Below are positions 25,377-35,264 of a stretch of DNA of 64,000 bases, piece after piece. The notes beneath the pieces were generated by a model. That model was given only the letters and a program-made list of their open reading frames with translations, ran no database searches and was not told the origin of the DNA. Each line of letters begins with the position of its first letter. Position 1 is the stretch's first letter. The stretch covers positions 310,001-374,000 of the forward strand of contig NZ_JBHUEM010000020.1 in the NCBI RefSeq assembly GCF_042680805.1. Direction: 5' to 3'. The position numbers and the translations under genes are program-made. This stretch comes from Bacillus_CJ salitolerans (GTDB taxonomy: Bacteria; Bacillota; Bacilli; Bacillales; SA4).

Positions 25377-25628
25377 TCTCTTACACCTCTGTATTTCATC
25401 TAATAGTGGAGGCTTATCTTGGCATCGGCTCAATTATAAGCTAAAGTCCGTAATTAACCTTAGTTCTTTATTATAACATGAGATTGCACAAATTAAACTG
25501 ATCGTTCATTGAATAATCATGCACCTTGTTTATATAGGAGTGATCTCCTTCTTGAAGTATAAGCATCCGTATGTAGCGTTTTTATAGTACATAAGAATGT
25601 GTAGTCTGTACTTTTTTGCAAATTACAC

Positions 25629-25880
25629 CTAAAATCCCTCTAAATAGTATAAATAACCAAAAAGCATGGGGATAAATACAATGAAAATTAGTATCCGTAG
25701 TCTTGGTAGCGTTTTATATAAAAAGACGAAAAGAAAATACCACACAAATATCGGAATTACAGCCAATCCAACCATTAATGGGATTAATATAGCCATTTCT
25801 TCATAAGTAAATAAAGCATAAATAAACCAAATAAGAAAAAGTATAACCATTCCAAACCCGATTTTGTAAGCAGGTCGCAT
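25629..25880 (-). CDS. Small membrane protein, three helices
   Basis: 83 residues with three hydrophobic segments (about 8-26, 30-55, 60-80) and few charged residues. GGGAGGG precedes the ATG at correct distance. Unknown family. It stands alone between the zinc-ribbon gene and the large lipoprotein gene. Confidence 0.6.
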   Translation of the reverse strand: MRPAYKIGFGMVILFLIWFIYALFTYEEMAILIPLMVGLAVIPIFVWYFLFVFLYKTLPRLRILIFIVFIPMLFGYLYYLEGF

Positions 25881-25984
25881 TGTTATTTACCCTCCCTTAA
25901 ATTTTGTTATTAATATAATATTAACCAGTGATTATCCATTAATTACCACTTAAGAACACAACTACTTCTTCTGTTCTCGACTAT

Positions 25985-27907
25985 TTAATCTGAAATATAC
26001 AATGTATCATTAATCTGATCTAAAGGGGTTTCTTCTACCCTTTGAATATCCAATTTGTTTAAATCAATTAGACTCCATGAATGATCAGTAAATACATAAA
26101 CTTTACTTGATTTAGTACGAAAGGCGTTATTCATTTCTCCTGTAAAAGGCCTTAATACGTTAACTCTAGACTCAAATAGAAACTTCATCATATTTTTGTT
26201 GTTTATGTCCAAAACAGAATATCTGTACTCTCTATTGATATTTATTTCCTCTACAACTAGAAATTCACCATCACCTAGATGAGTATTTATCCTTCCCTCA
26301 AAATGCTCCAGCTCTCTCTTTTCTAAAGTTTGTGTATCCATAACAAAATACCTCGGAAAACCTTCTTTTTGCTGTTCAGTTGGATTGTCTGACTCAATTA
26401 GCATAGTTGTTGGATTAATAAAGATAAAATCTCTGTAGCATATTTCCAATTGACATGATCCGGTTTGAAATTTAGTAACTTGGTCCGGAGTAGAATCATT
26501 GACATCGGTAAACAAATAAAAATCTGCTTCATAAGGAAACGTGTAGTTTACATTTGTAGATAGGTAATCAAAAATAGCCATCATTCCACTTTTCTCTTCA
26601 ACATAATGCCTTACCCAATGAATGCGATCTTTTGCTTTTCCTTTTTGTGGAGAAACCCAAATCAATTGTTCTCGACCAGTTTGTACATCATACAAAAAAA
26701 CTTGTTCGTCATCTTGATAAACAAACGACTGTCCACCAGGAAGCCATTGAGGAAACAATATCTGACCTGGCTCAAATTGTTTCATCGTCTTGCCCTTATT
26801 CTGTAAATCTATGATTGAATAAGTAGATACATGACGTTCACCACCATAAGATTCTTCTGAAACTAATGCCCATTTACCGTTTGGGGACACCTGAAACTCA
26901 TCATAGTGAAGTACCGTTGAGAACAGTGGAGTTTTTTTACCACCTTCTTGAATTTTTGATATTGTTTTATTGTTTGAAGCAATAAAATTTAAACCTTTAT
27001 CCCAGACCAATACAAATTCATTCTTACTCTCAACACCACTAAGATCAAGCTTATGTATACGGTACATATCCTGGGATTCAAGTAGTAACGTTAACCGGGT
27101 AGTACGTCCGTCAATCCAGTTAACACGCCAGTAAATATCTTGTAAACTTTCTTTTAAAGCTTCTTCCATCGTTAGTGGCTTCACATCTTGGTTAAAAGTA
27201 ATTATAAGTTCTATAGGTTTTTGTATAGGAACATAATACGGAAATATGTTTTCAAAGTCATGATTCAATTGCATGTAATGGGTTACTTGTTTTGAACGTT
27301 TTAACAGAGGATCATCATTGGTAATGATATATGTTAGCGGATCAAGATAATTGAAAGTAAATGTATGAGAAGAAGCTAACGGTTTTTGTTCATTAGCAAC
27401 AAGCTGAAGAATTAAATCTTCTTTCGGGGCATTTTCATAAATTAGTCGAATTTGAGGAATAAAATCATTGTTGTTGTATTCTATCTTCGTCTCTACTAAT
27501 TGTTTATTCCCTACTTCATTTACAAAGTACATATTCAGCTCTGAAAATAAATCTTCAACTTTAAAGTTTATTTGTTTATTTCCTATTGGAATGTCTAGCA
27601 CGATATCGCCATTAGTGTCACTAAAATAATAGGGTCCTTGTAGTGGAAAATCTCTCAATTCACCCCTCTCTACAATAGATATATTTCCTATCTTGAGTAG
27701 ATCTAAAGTTTGGTGTTTAATAATTGTTGACTTTTCAGTTACTGAATTCTTGATTCCAGAATGCTGTTTGACGGATCTCTTATCTAGTTCTACGTTTTGT
27801 TCTTTAATATTTGAAGAGTATTCTAGTGCTGCTTTTGAACAACCAGAGATATAAAGAAGAATAATTAAAATAATACAGAAATACTTAAATAGGTTAAGTA
27901 CCTTCAC
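25985..27907 (-). CDS. Large lipoprotein with Ig-like and beta-propeller regions
   Basis: 640 residues. Type II signal peptide with lipobox ISGC at about residues 20-23, so the protein should be anchored outside the membrane. Residues of about 215-300 (PIELIITFNQDVKPLT and following) resemble a bacterial Ig-like domain of the SbsA type. The last 300 residues look like a TolB/WD-type propeller, with VSPNGKWALVSEESYGG and LFPQWLPGGQSFVYQDD as typical blade turns. Probably a surface binding or sensor protein. No operon partners; ends before a gap containing no terminator of note. Confidence 0.75.
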   Translation of the reverse strand: MKVLNLFKYFCIILIILLYISGCSKAALEYSSNIKEQNVELDKRSVKQHSGIKNSVTEKSTIIKHQTLDLLKIGNISIVERGELRDFPLQGPYYFSDTNGDIVLDIPIGNKQINFKVEDLFSELNMYFVNEVGNKQLVETKIEYNNNDFIPQIRLIYENAPKEDLILQLVANEQKPLASSHTFTFNYLDPLTYIITNDDPLLKRSKQVTHYMQLNHDFENIFPYYVPIQKPIELIITFNQDVKPLTMEEALKESLQDIYWRVNWIDGRTTRLTLLLESQDMYRIHKLDLSGVESKNEFVLVWDKGLNFIASNNKTISKIQEGGKKTPLFSTVLHYDEFQVSPNGKWALVSEESYGGERHVSTYSIIDLQNKGKTMKQFEPGQILFPQWLPGGQSFVYQDDEQVFLYDVQTGREQLIWVSPQKGKAKDRIHWVRHYVEEKSGMMAIFDYLSTNVNYTFPYEADFYLFTDVNDSTPDQVTKFQTGSCQLEICYRDFIFINPTTMLIESDNPTEQQKEGFPRYFVMDTQTLEKRELEHFEGRINTHLGDGEFLVVEEININREYRYSVLDINNKNMMKFLFESRVNVLRPFTGEMNNAFRTKSSKVYVFTDHSWSLIDLNKLDIQRVEETPLDQINDTLYISD

Positions 27908-28064
27908 TTTTTGTCCTCCCTCCTTTTTTCTTTTAAATTTTGTGGAATAACCTTGTCATAATAATATTGATCAAATCCAGATATTTGTTTCGAAGAAACT
28001 CTTTGAAGCATCGTATTCCCCAAAAAATTCCTTATAACACCATTTTATACCAGATAGGGGTATT

Positions 28065-28760
28065 ATTGTGACCTTTTTTCAAAGGAATCCCTTGTGGAGT
28101 CCCCTTTAGCGGATTTTTTTATTACCAACTTCCATAAATCCAGCCTTTAACCATTTACGAATGAACTTTAAGATTCTTCGGTCATTTATTTTCTGTTCAA
28201 TTAATTTTATCAATTTCTCTTGGTTGATGTTATCAAAATCCTTGTACATCCATATCCACTACCCAATAACTTCTGTTGTTTGCTTCTCTTATACAGTCAT
28301 TGCTTAATGTGCAGTCCTTTTGGGACGAAAACCAAACGAGCATTCTAGAAAATTAGCTTCGAAATAGGCTCAATAACCATATTTGTAGCCATTTGAACGA
28401 TACAATCTTTAATAGTCGGAATTCCTAAAGGTCTTTTCTTTCCATTTTCTTTTGGGATATTTGTTCTCTTTACGGCACTTGGATTGTATCTATTGTTTTT
28501 AACTGAAAATATAACTCGTAAAAAAATTCCTTTTCTCCGTATTTCGTAACGAGTTCTTCAATCGTATAACCGTCTATCTCAACACTACCTTTCTTCCTTT
28601 TCACACGTTTCCATACTTCTAGCAATATATCACATATAATGCATGAAACTAACGTTTCGAAATTTCCTTGGCACAAAGATATAGTGCTTTCAAAAGTCTA
28701 GAGCTTTTACATCGGTGTAGTTAGCTATTTTAATAACATTCACTCACTCTTACCTCCTTC
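28065..28760 (-). pseudogene. Group II intron reverse transcriptase, N-terminal remnant
   Basis: Read on minus, successive frames give LLEVWKRVKRKKGS, YGEKEFFYELYFQLK, KENGKKRPLGIPTIKD, MATNMVIEPI, DMDVQGF-like and KGTPQGIP. These are the RT0 to RT4 blocks of LtrA-type intron proteins, in order, with several frameshifts and stops. The catalytic YADD block, maturase and endonuclease parts are missing. It is a dead fragment. The 5' side (towards 28760-28880) may hold eroded intron RNA sequence. Confidence 0.75.
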
Positions 28761-28879
28761 AAACACATGAACAAAGTAGAGGTCCTTCCCTATGTTATGT
28801 TGTGTTGTCACGATAATCATTGGTGTAGAGTCGAAGGAGGTCGCCAATAGTCTTCCTCCTTCCGCTCAATCAAACGGAA

Positions 28880-29245
28880 CTTACAGTTTTCCCTTTATCG
28901 GCAAATTATTCCTTTTAACCCAATCCCTTACAGATTCAATCCAATCAAGAGGACGACTAGTCATAACGGATAATCTTGAGTTTTATCTAAGTCCATTAAG
29001 CACTTCTAAGACAAATGGAAAAGGGGTAATTTTGTGTAATAGTTCCTGGTTTACTGTAAAAAAATTCTATAAATTCTTCAAATGTATATCCATACAGGTC
29101 TGACACCCCGTATTCTTTTATTTCCTCATATATTAAATTTTCCCTATGTAGTTTATTTAAACTTGAACAATCGATTTTCTCATATCAATAGGGTATCATC
29201 TAAATCTATTCCAATATGTTTCTCGTCTCTTCATCATCAATCCTT
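28880..29245 (-). pseudogene. HAD-type nucleotidase remnant
   Basis: On minus the sequence starts with HIGIDLDDTLL (HAD motif I), continues with EEIKEYGVSDLYGYTF in another frame and ends with TSRPLDWIESVRDWV, the motif II region of 5'-nucleotidase-like HAD proteins. Multiple stops and frameshifts separate the parts. Group II intron-like sequence begins right after this block, so intron insertion may have broken the gene. Confidence 0.55.
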
Positions 29246-29292
29246 ATTTTAATGTTTTCTTACCTATTCTACTATCAAGAATCTATTTCATT

Positions 29293-29793
29293 TCACAAAG
29301 ATAAAGATAACAGATGCTGTATTCCTTTCGGTCCCATTCTAGTTCTGCCTTCATCAACAAATCCACATTTGCGATACAGGTTGATGGCTACAACATTCCT
29401 AGCATTCACAGCAAGTGCAACTTCCTCAATCTCTGAAAAATGATCCTTGACGTACTCTCTTAGTTGTAAAAGTGCCATTTTGGCATAGCCCTTATTTTGG
29501 TCTTTGTAATTAATCGAGAGTGCGCGAAGTATAAGTGAACTTCTATTGTTTGTATAATCTGTTCGTTCCTGACCGTCGTAAAGAATAAAAAAACCTATTG
29601 GAACTTCATTAGCTAATATAACTACTGGATGTCTATGTTGATCTTCAAGCGCGATAGGTAACGCATTTATTGGCATCCTAGTAAACAGTAACTGATCATC
29701 AGGAAGGTAGAATCGATACAGAGTATTTCTATGACACTGTTGATAGGTAGACAATCGAACGGAAACTTTCTCTCTAATATTTTGTGTAGACAT
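29293..29793 (-). CDS. GNAT-family N-acetyltransferase
   Basis: 166 residues. The acetyl-CoA site is recognisable in ALSINYKDQNKGYAKMALLQL, a Gln-Asn-Lys-Gly-Tyr-Ala form of the Q/R-x-x-G-x-G/A loop, and the C-terminal NARNVVAINLYRKCGFVDEG segment is classic for the fold. Substrate unknown. Divergent from the MocR regulator, whose start is 114 bases away, so the regulator may control this gene. Confidence 0.8.
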   Translation of the reverse strand: MSTQNIREKVSVRLSTYQQCHRNTLYRFYLPDDQLLFTRMPINALPIALEDQHRHPVVILANEVPIGFFILYDGQERTDYTNNRSSLILRALSINYKDQNKGYAKMALLQLREYVKDHFSEIEEVALAVNARNVVAINLYRKCGFVDEGRTRMGPKGIQHLLSLSL

Positions 29794-29906
29794 AACATGC
29801 TCCTTTTCTTTGCTTTTTTATGTATAATAAAATTAACAACAATATGACTTGTTCAAAAGGTACAGATTCTTAGTATTTTACCAGGTCAGATGTGGAGAGT
29901 GATTAT

Positions 29907-31334
29907 GTGGAGTTCATAGTGGTATTAGACGAACGATTGAATATTCCGTTGTACCAACAACTATATGAAAGTCTAAAAAAAGCGATATATGAAGGTACAT
30001 TGACACCAGGAACTAAACTACCTTCAGTTAGACAAATGGCACGGGCACACAATATCAGTAAGATGACTGTTGAATCTGGGTATCAACAGCTGTTAGCTGA
30101 AGGCTATATTGAAAGTCGTGCACGCAGTGGATTCTACGTGGTGGAGATTGACAATCTAGAAGAACTAAATTCCGATCGGCAATTCCTTGAATATAAATAT
30201 ACAAATGCAGCACATCTTCATCCACAAGATTCGATTTTATACAATTTTCATGGTTCTGAAATCGATATCTCTACCTTTCCAATCAGAAATTGGCGTAGAT
30301 GTATGAATGAAGCGATGGATAATTACTATGACAATCATGCATTTTATGGTGAACCTCAAGGGGAGTATGATTTAAGGATTGAGATTGCTAATTATCTTCA
30401 ACAATCCAGAACTGTAAAATGTATGCCTGAACAGATTATTGTAGGAAGTGGTTTGCAACAGACCATTTCCTTCTTATGCATACTACTCTCTAAAGACGGC
30501 AATAGAATCGCCTGGGAAGATCCAGGTTACAGTGGAGCTAGGTCAGTGTGCACAGACCATGGTTGGGAGGTAGTTCCCATTTCATTAGAGGAAGATGGAA
30601 TAAATATTGATGAATTAAGGAATAGTGACGCAAATGCAGTACTTGTAACTCCTGCGCACCAATATCCTTATGGCATGGTTATGCCGATAGGAAAGCGAAT
30701 AAAATTACTTGAATGGGCGAGACAAAATGGTAGTGTAATCTTAGAGGAGGACTATGATGGTGAATTTCGGTATGGAATTAAACCTATACCCTCCCTCCAA
30801 GGAATGGATACTCATGGTTCAGTAATCTACATAGGTAATTTCTCTAAAGCATTCTCTCCAGCAATTCGGATGAACTATATGGTATTACCTTATCGTCTGC
30901 TACGTCGCTATCATGACCTTAAACTTAACAAATATCCTTCACCTGTTTCTCGTATTCAGCAACGAGCCATGCAGATCTTTATGCAAAAAGGTTATTGGGC
31001 TAAGCACGTTCGTAAAATGCGGACGGTTTATGCGAAGAAACAAGCAGTGCTTATTGAAGCGTTAAGAAAGTATATGGGTGATCGTATTCGGATCATGGGG
31101 CAATTTGCAGGTTTGCATCTAATAATTGAGGTAGATACCTGGAAAAAACAAAATGAGCTAATAAAAGAAGCATCCAAACACGGGGTGAAGGTTTATCCAG
31201 TAGAACGTGGTCAGTTAGAGGAAAACATGCATCCACAGATGCGTCCAAGAATTTTACTAGGATTCGGGGGATTAAGTCCATTACAAATTAATGAGGGAGT
31301 TATGATAATTGCCAATGTCTGGTTTGGAGACTAG
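29907..31334 (+). CDS. MocR/PdxR-type transcriptional regulator
   Basis: About 475 residues. N-terminal GntR winged helix (about 5-75: PLYQQLYESLKKAIYEG, LPSVRQMARAHNISKMTVE) joined to a fold-type I aminotransferase domain. The PLP lysine is in YIGNFSKAFSPAIRM; substrate-site Asp/Tyr (EEDYDGEF) are kept. MocR proteins sense PLP or an aldimine to control vitamin B6, GABA or amino-acid genes. I place the start at GTG 29907, with GGAGAGTG about 7 bases upstream, rather than GTG 29892. Divergent from a GNAT gene. Confidence 0.85.
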   Translation: MEFIVVLDERLNIPLYQQLYESLKKAIYEGTLTPGTKLPSVRQMARAHNISKMTVESGYQQLLAEGYIESRARSGFYVVEIDNLEELNSDRQFLEYKYTNAAHLHPQDSILYNFHGSEIDISTFPIRNWRRCMNEAMDNYYDNHAFYGEPQGEYDLRIEIANYLQQSRTVKCMPEQIIVGSGLQQTISFLCILLSKDGNRIAWEDPGYSGARSVCTDHGWEVVPISLEEDGINIDELRNSDANAVLVTPAHQYPYGMVMPIGKRIKLLEWARQNGSVILEEDYDGEFRYGIKPIPSLQGMDTHGSVIYIGNFSKAFSPAIRMNYMVLPYRLLRRYHDLKLNKYPSPVSRIQQRAMQIFMQKGYWAKHVRKMRTVYAKKQAVLIEALRKYMGDRIRIMGQFAGLHLIIEVDTWKKQNELIKEASKHGVKVYPVERGQLEENMHPQMRPRILLGFGGLSPLQINEGVMIIANVWFGD

Positions 31335-31403
31335 AATAACTCCTACTAAATAGTGTTACCCACTAGGATCAAAGTTTTCAATCTTTATATGAAATTACCC
31401 ACT

Positions 31404-31435
31404 GACGCTAAGTTAAATAAACTAGCGTCTTTTTT
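31404..31435 (+). terminator. Terminator after the MocR gene
   Basis: Stem GACGCTA / TAGCGTC with a bulged extension and a T6 run, 70 bases after the stop. Confidence 0.75.
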
Positions 31436-31543
31436 GTTTCTTGTTAAACTAACCTTCCCGTTGGCTTAATAACTTTAAACTTCAACACTAATCCCCATTC
31501 ATCCTACTTGAAGGATGGCACCCCTTACTTTACTTTAATAAGA

Positions 31544-31846
31544 TTAACTAATATTTGTTGCAATAATAGCTGATGACATTGGTGTAAGACAAATCTTCGT
31601 TGCTGTGAGACCTTCATGTTTTAACCAGAATTCCTTTACAACCTCAGCCTTATCTTTCCATTCTTCTGGACAATGTTCTTCGGATGTGAAATCATCTATA
31701 ATGAGCAGTCCACCAACAACTAAAATGTCATACAACTTTCCCCCTTCCCCATAAACAAATTTCGCTTGGACATGAGTAATATTATCGAAAGGACTTAGGT
31801 GCTTCCTGTAAGCAAGTTTAGTACTATTCGACTTAGATAGAAATCT
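31544..31846 (-). pseudogene. SAM-dependent O-methyltransferase, C-terminal fragment
   Basis: Open frame of 100 codons bounded upstream by a stop. It reads HLSPFDNITHVQAKFVYGEG, then YDILVVGGLLIIDDFT (late Rossmann strand with acidic pair), then EEWKDKAEVVKEFWLKHEGL and a hydrophobic C-terminus. This is the second half of a class I methyltransferase; the SAM-binding glycine motif is lost. A GTG- or ATG-started shorter product is possible (TTG at 31735) but unlikely to work. Confidence 0.6.
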
Positions 31847-31906
31847 TTAGAGCGTTATCTCTACATATAATTCTTCGGTATAACCCTTCGATTCCAAAGG
31901 AATTGT

Positions 31907-32131
31907 CTAGTCTTTACCGAGGAATGTGACCATTAAAAGTAAGAGTAGCAATAGCAAGCAAATAATAAATATAATTTTCTCCACATTCAACTTTTCCACA
32001 ACATAGGTATCATTTAGTCCTCTTATTAAGAATGAACAGGATTTAACTTCTCCAATATCATATGAATTGACAAGGTGTTCAATAGTACTGTTTGTGAATA
32101 AGGAATTACGTACTCCAATACTTCTCATCAT
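31907..32131 (-). pseudogene. Aminoglycoside-phosphotransferase-like N-terminal fragment
   Basis: The first 47 residues (TIEHLVNSYDIGEVKSCSFL, GLNDTYVVE) resemble the nucleotide-binding lobe of APH/choline-kinase-fold proteins. The frame then runs into a hydrophobic stretch rich in Leu and stops. It is a truncated gene fused to foreign sequence. ATG 32131 has AGGAGAT nearby, so the peptide could be made, but no kinase core remains. Confidence 0.5.
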
Positions 32132-32158
32132 TTAATCTCCTAAGCAAAATTTATTATT

Positions 32159-32239
32159 CTAATAAAGACATGCTATACTGACTAGAAATACGTATGCAAA
32201 TATCTTTAAGAGAATGGAATTATACCTCTTTTCATTCAA
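32159..32239 (-). CDS. Possible 26-residue membrane peptide
   Basis: TTG 32239 is preceded by AAAGGAGGG at 8 bases, an excellent site for such a short frame. The peptide has a basic N-terminus (NEKRYNS) and one hydrophobic segment (ILLKIFAYVFLVSIACLY). It lies after a terminator for the lipoprotein gene. Function unknown; small single-helix peptides of this sort can be toxins or regulators. Confidence 0.4.
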   Translation of the reverse strand: MNEKRYNSILLKIFAYVFLVSIACLY

Positions 32240-32285
32240 TGTATTCCCTCCTTTGTTAAAACATCTTGGCTGCAATATACTTCCA

Positions 32286-32320
32286 TAAAAACAGGTACTA
32301 ATCCTTCTTAGATTAGTACC
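32286..32320 (-). terminator. Terminator after a lipoprotein gene
   Basis: Perfect 10-bp stem GGTACTAATC / GATTAGTACC with a 7-base loop; on minus it is followed by TGTTTTTAT. About 90 bases beyond the stop of the gene at 32412. Confidence 0.75.
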
Positions 32321-32411
32321 CATCTTCTTGCTGATTTGCCTCCGTTTGTTTAAAGTAAAATTCTTCAAAAACTCGCTGTAACCCGCCCTGGTAAAACGAC
32401 GGTTGAATAAT

Positions 32412-32930
32412 TCAATATTGGAAACCGTCAATGGTATATAATATTTCAATATAAATGGAATGATAATCTTCCTCTGTTTCTAAAGGTTCTGGTGGAACAA
32501 AAGTTATATACTTTCTCCCCTCATCATACTTATAGTACCCTTGAGCAAAGCTCACACTCTGGCTCTCCTCAAAATCACGCAATGAAAAACCTTCTTCTAC
32601 AAATGCTTCAATTGCCTCATTAAGCCCAATGAAAAAAGTTGGATAAGGCAATGACCTATATAAATCAATATATTTGTCTTCCGATGTTTTAGAAAAGGTT
32701 TCTTCTGTCACAAACAATGCATCATAATATCCATACGTTTTAAATAAATCATCAATATTTACGTTAACAAAATTTACCCCGTCAAAATTATATGATGGGA
32801 CTGTTCCAACTACTGCAATTTCCAGTGGTCTTCCTTTGTAGTATTCCTCTTTGTTTGAAACACATCCTGAAAAACAATAGACCAACAAGACGAGAAGAAA
32901 GCCAAACTTTATACTTCCTTTCACAACCAC
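32412..32930 (-). CDS. Lipoprotein, unknown function
   Basis: 172 residues: signal peptide with lipobox FSGC at about residues 20-23, then a mature domain of about 150 residues that begins EIAVVGTVPSYNFDGVNF and contains LFVTEETFSK and FFIGLNEAIEAF. The alternating beta/alpha pattern suggests a small alpha/beta domain. GGAAGTATAAAG is not a strong ribosome site; ATG 32930 or GTG 32927 may be used. No family name can be given. An overlapping minus frame at 32159-32449 is not supported. Confidence 0.65.
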   Translation of the reverse strand: MVVKGSIKFGFLLVLLVYCFSGCVSNKEEYYKGRPLEIAVVGTVPSYNFDGVNFVNVNIDDLFKTYGYYDALFVTEETFSKTSEDKYIDLYRSLPYPTFFIGLNEAIEAFVEEGFSLRDFEESQSVSFAQGYYKYDEGRKYITFVPPEPLETEEDYHSIYIEILYTIDGFQY

Positions 32931-33100
32931 ACCTCGTATTCTTTATGCATTATTTCTGCCTCATAAGTACAATATCGTCTTAGAACAATGTTAACATAAT
33001 ATTCCAAAGCTTTTATCCTAAGTTTTTAATAAGAAAAAACGTTTAATTAAATAATCTCCTTGTTTAACTCTTGCGTCCTATTTTTGAATAATGTACATTT

Positions 33101-33661
33101 TTAAACGAATAAAGCCATTAATATTAAATCTTGATAGCCGTCATCCATTTTTACACCCTTTGATTTTCTACCCTCTTCAAAAAAGCCTAGATTTTTATAT
33201 AAATGGATTGCACCTAAATTATCTTCCATTACCTCAAGACAAACTTTTTCAATCTTATTGTTATTTTTAGCCCATTTGATTAACGTTTCTAGAAGAGCTC
33301 TTCCAATACCATGATTTCGATATTCAGGTAGTATGGTCATCGCAAAAGCCCCTTGATGACTAATTTTTTCTTTGTTTCCGTTCTTAAAATCTATTGCACC
33401 GACTAACTTACCATCAACTTCTGCAATAAACTGTACATAATTTGGATTTTCATGATAAGATTTTAACGTTTTTTTAACAGCATCAACACTCATCTTCTTT
33501 ACATCCTCAACTGTACTTAGCATGTATGGAGCGTTTATTAAAGCTTGTGAAGCAGAATTTACCATTCTTTCTGCATCCTGTTCTTTAGCTTCTCTAATTA
33601 TTACTGTTTTTCCATCCTTAGATTTATAAGTAAAAACATTAGTTGATAATATATTACACAC
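33101..33661 (-). CDS. GNAT-family N-acetyltransferase
   Basis: 186 residues. Strands 4/5 and the acetyl-CoA loop are clear: AMTILPEYRNHGIGRALLETLIKW (RNHGIG is the Q/RxxGxG loop), then VCLEVMEDNLGAIHLYKNLGF near the C-terminus. The start is GTG 33661; an ATG is lacking near it. Resembles RimI/ribosomal-protein-type or small-molecule acetyltransferases. Single gene, no partner. Confidence 0.8.
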   Translation of the reverse strand: MCNILSTNVFTYKSKDGKTVIIREAKEQDAERMVNSASQALINAPYMLSTVEDVKKMSVDAVKKTLKSYHENPNYVQFIAEVDGKLVGAIDFKNGNKEKISHQGAFAMTILPEYRNHGIGRALLETLIKWAKNNNKIEKVCLEVMEDNLGAIHLYKNLGFFEEGRKSKGVKMDDGYQDLILMALFV

Positions 33662-33869
33662 ACCCTTTCGGAAAATAATTAATCGAATTTTTTAGCTATT
33701 ACACAATTTTTAAGGAAGGGAAAATCATATCACCTTTTTCTGCAATCGCTCTCCTATAGCTTAATAACAATTATTTCAAATATTTATAATTTTAATTTTT
33801 ATTAAAAATTTATTCCGTAATATGGCCCGATTGTTGAAAAAAAGCTAATGGAACTATTTGTCCACTTTT

Positions 33870-34715
33870 TCACAATGTAAGAGACCAATTTCTCCTGATT
33901 TCATCAACAACTAATTCAGGATTATCCCAATGTAGCATATGAGTGGCATTAGGGATTAGTTTTACTGTTCCACCAGTCTTCTGTTCAAATAAATTTGATG
34001 TTAAATCTCTATATTTATTTTGTTCACTAGGGATTGTTGCTCTAAGTAACACTAAATTAGATAGATGAAGTTCTTCATAAATATCTAATGTTTCATTCTT
34101 GTGCATTGCTTTTACGATCTTTGCACCTGTTATCCCTCTTACATGCCAATAGAACTTGTTATCTTTCTCCAAAGCTAAGTCTTCCCCAGCTAGATTTAAT
34201 AGTGATGATCTTCGTGATACGGCACCATATACTGCTTCTTTCAAAAATTGATCCCATGTATCAATATAATCCTCAAAGTCGATTAAATAATGTGATACTT
34301 CTTCTTCAACGGATATACCCCTTAGTCTCTTTGTCTGATACCCACCATCAATCAGAATCGCACCATTTACTTTCTCAGGAAAACTATGTATGTAATATAA
34401 TGAAACACAACTTCCCCAAGAGTGAGATAAAAAATAGAACTTGTTAATCTTTAATATATTCATGATGCTATTTATCCACTCTGCCATAGCAGGCATTTCA
34501 TATTCTTCGGTTGTTTCAAATGGTGGAGTTTTCCCATGACCTGGGGCATCAACGGAAATAATCCGGAACTCGTCTTTCAGAAGTTCCGCAACCTCTATAA
34601 AACTAAGACTGGTGCCACCTAATCCATGTAGACAAAATATTACTGGATTCCTTTCCTTTCCCCACTCAGTAATGTGTACTTTCAATTCCCCATTACTAAC
34701 AAAATAACGTTTCAA
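33870..34715 (-). CDS. Alpha/beta hydrolase
   Basis: About 281 residues from TTG 34715, chosen since GGAGGT lies 6-7 bases upstream; the longer frame from ATG 34811 would span the hairpin listed next. Oxyanion motif FCLHGLGG, nucleophile elbow SHSWGS (Ser in SxSxGS form), acid and His near the C-terminus (NATHMLHWDNPE). A helical cap lies between about residues 130 and 200. Ester or C-C hydrolase; substrate unknown. Confidence 0.8.
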   Translation of the reverse strand: MKRYFVSNGELKVHITEWGKERNPVIFCLHGLGGTSLSFIEVAELLKDEFRIISVDAPGHGKTPPFETTEEYEMPAMAEWINSIMNILKINKFYFLSHSWGSCVSLYYIHSFPEKVNGAILIDGGYQTKRLRGISVEEEVSHYLIDFEDYIDTWDQFLKEAVYGAVSRRSSLLNLAGEDLALEKDNKFYWHVRGITGAKIVKAMHKNETLDIYEELHLSNLVLLRATIPSEQNKYRDLTSNLFEQKTGGTVKLIPNATHMLHWDNPELVVDEIRRNWSLTL

Positions 34716-34748
34716 AAGATTACCTCCAATTAAATCTATTTTATACAC

Positions 34749-34780
34749 AGAAAAACCACAGAGATTACTCTGCGGTTTAA
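34749..34780 (-). terminator. Attenuator-like hairpin before the hydrolase gene
   Basis: On minus: AAACCGCAGA / TCTGTGGTTT, 10 bp with one G-U pair, followed by TTTCTGTG, only about 35 bases upstream of the TTG start. A second T-rich hairpin lies at about 34834-34852. This could attenuate the hydrolase gene or simply end upstream transcription. Confidence 0.55.
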
Positions 34781-35169
34781 AAGAGAATAAGTCCGAAGAG
34801 TAAAAAATCAAATGGCACTCTAAATAAGCAAAAAAATACTTATTTCAGGATGCTTCAAATTGATTCTTTACCCATTTCCAGTCATAAATAAGCTCGTGAA
34901 AATCAAACATCATTTATGCCGGACTTCTTCACCTATCTTTCATGTAGTTTCTATAAATATAGCATACAGATACATACATAACTACCAATACTCTGTTATC
35001 AAATATCTTTTCTCTTGTTCTCTAAACGGTCCTTTACTACAATAGGTTCGATACTTATCCTACTTCTGATAATACATGAGACCCGCGACTGCTGATCTGT
35101 CCTTTCCTTATTAAAGACGAGCGCCCTATAGTAAAGGAATCATCGTATAAAAATATTTACATCAACAGT
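34781..35169. other. Region without genes
   Basis: No supported gene in either direction apart from the hairpin near 34834-34852. Frames present are short, without ribosome sites. AT-rich, with no clear repeats. Confidence 0.4.
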
Positions 35170-35205
35170 AAAAAAATAATAGAGAGTTTTCAATCACTCT
35201 CTATT
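35170..35205 (-). terminator. Terminator of a small membrane-protein gene
   Basis: Stem AATAGAGAGT / ACTCTCTATT, perfect over 10 bp with an 8-base loop; on minus it is followed by ATTTTTTTA. About 60 bases beyond the stop at 35265. Confidence 0.8.
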
Positions 35206-35264
35206 AATCATATTTTAGACTTTATTTCTTCCATAACAACCCTTGTTCCAAAAGCAATATCTAT

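Noticed and set aside
32159..32449. 96-codon minus frame overlapping a lipoprotein gene
   Set aside because: It crosses a strong terminator and has no start site; only its last 26 codons have an independent ribosome site.
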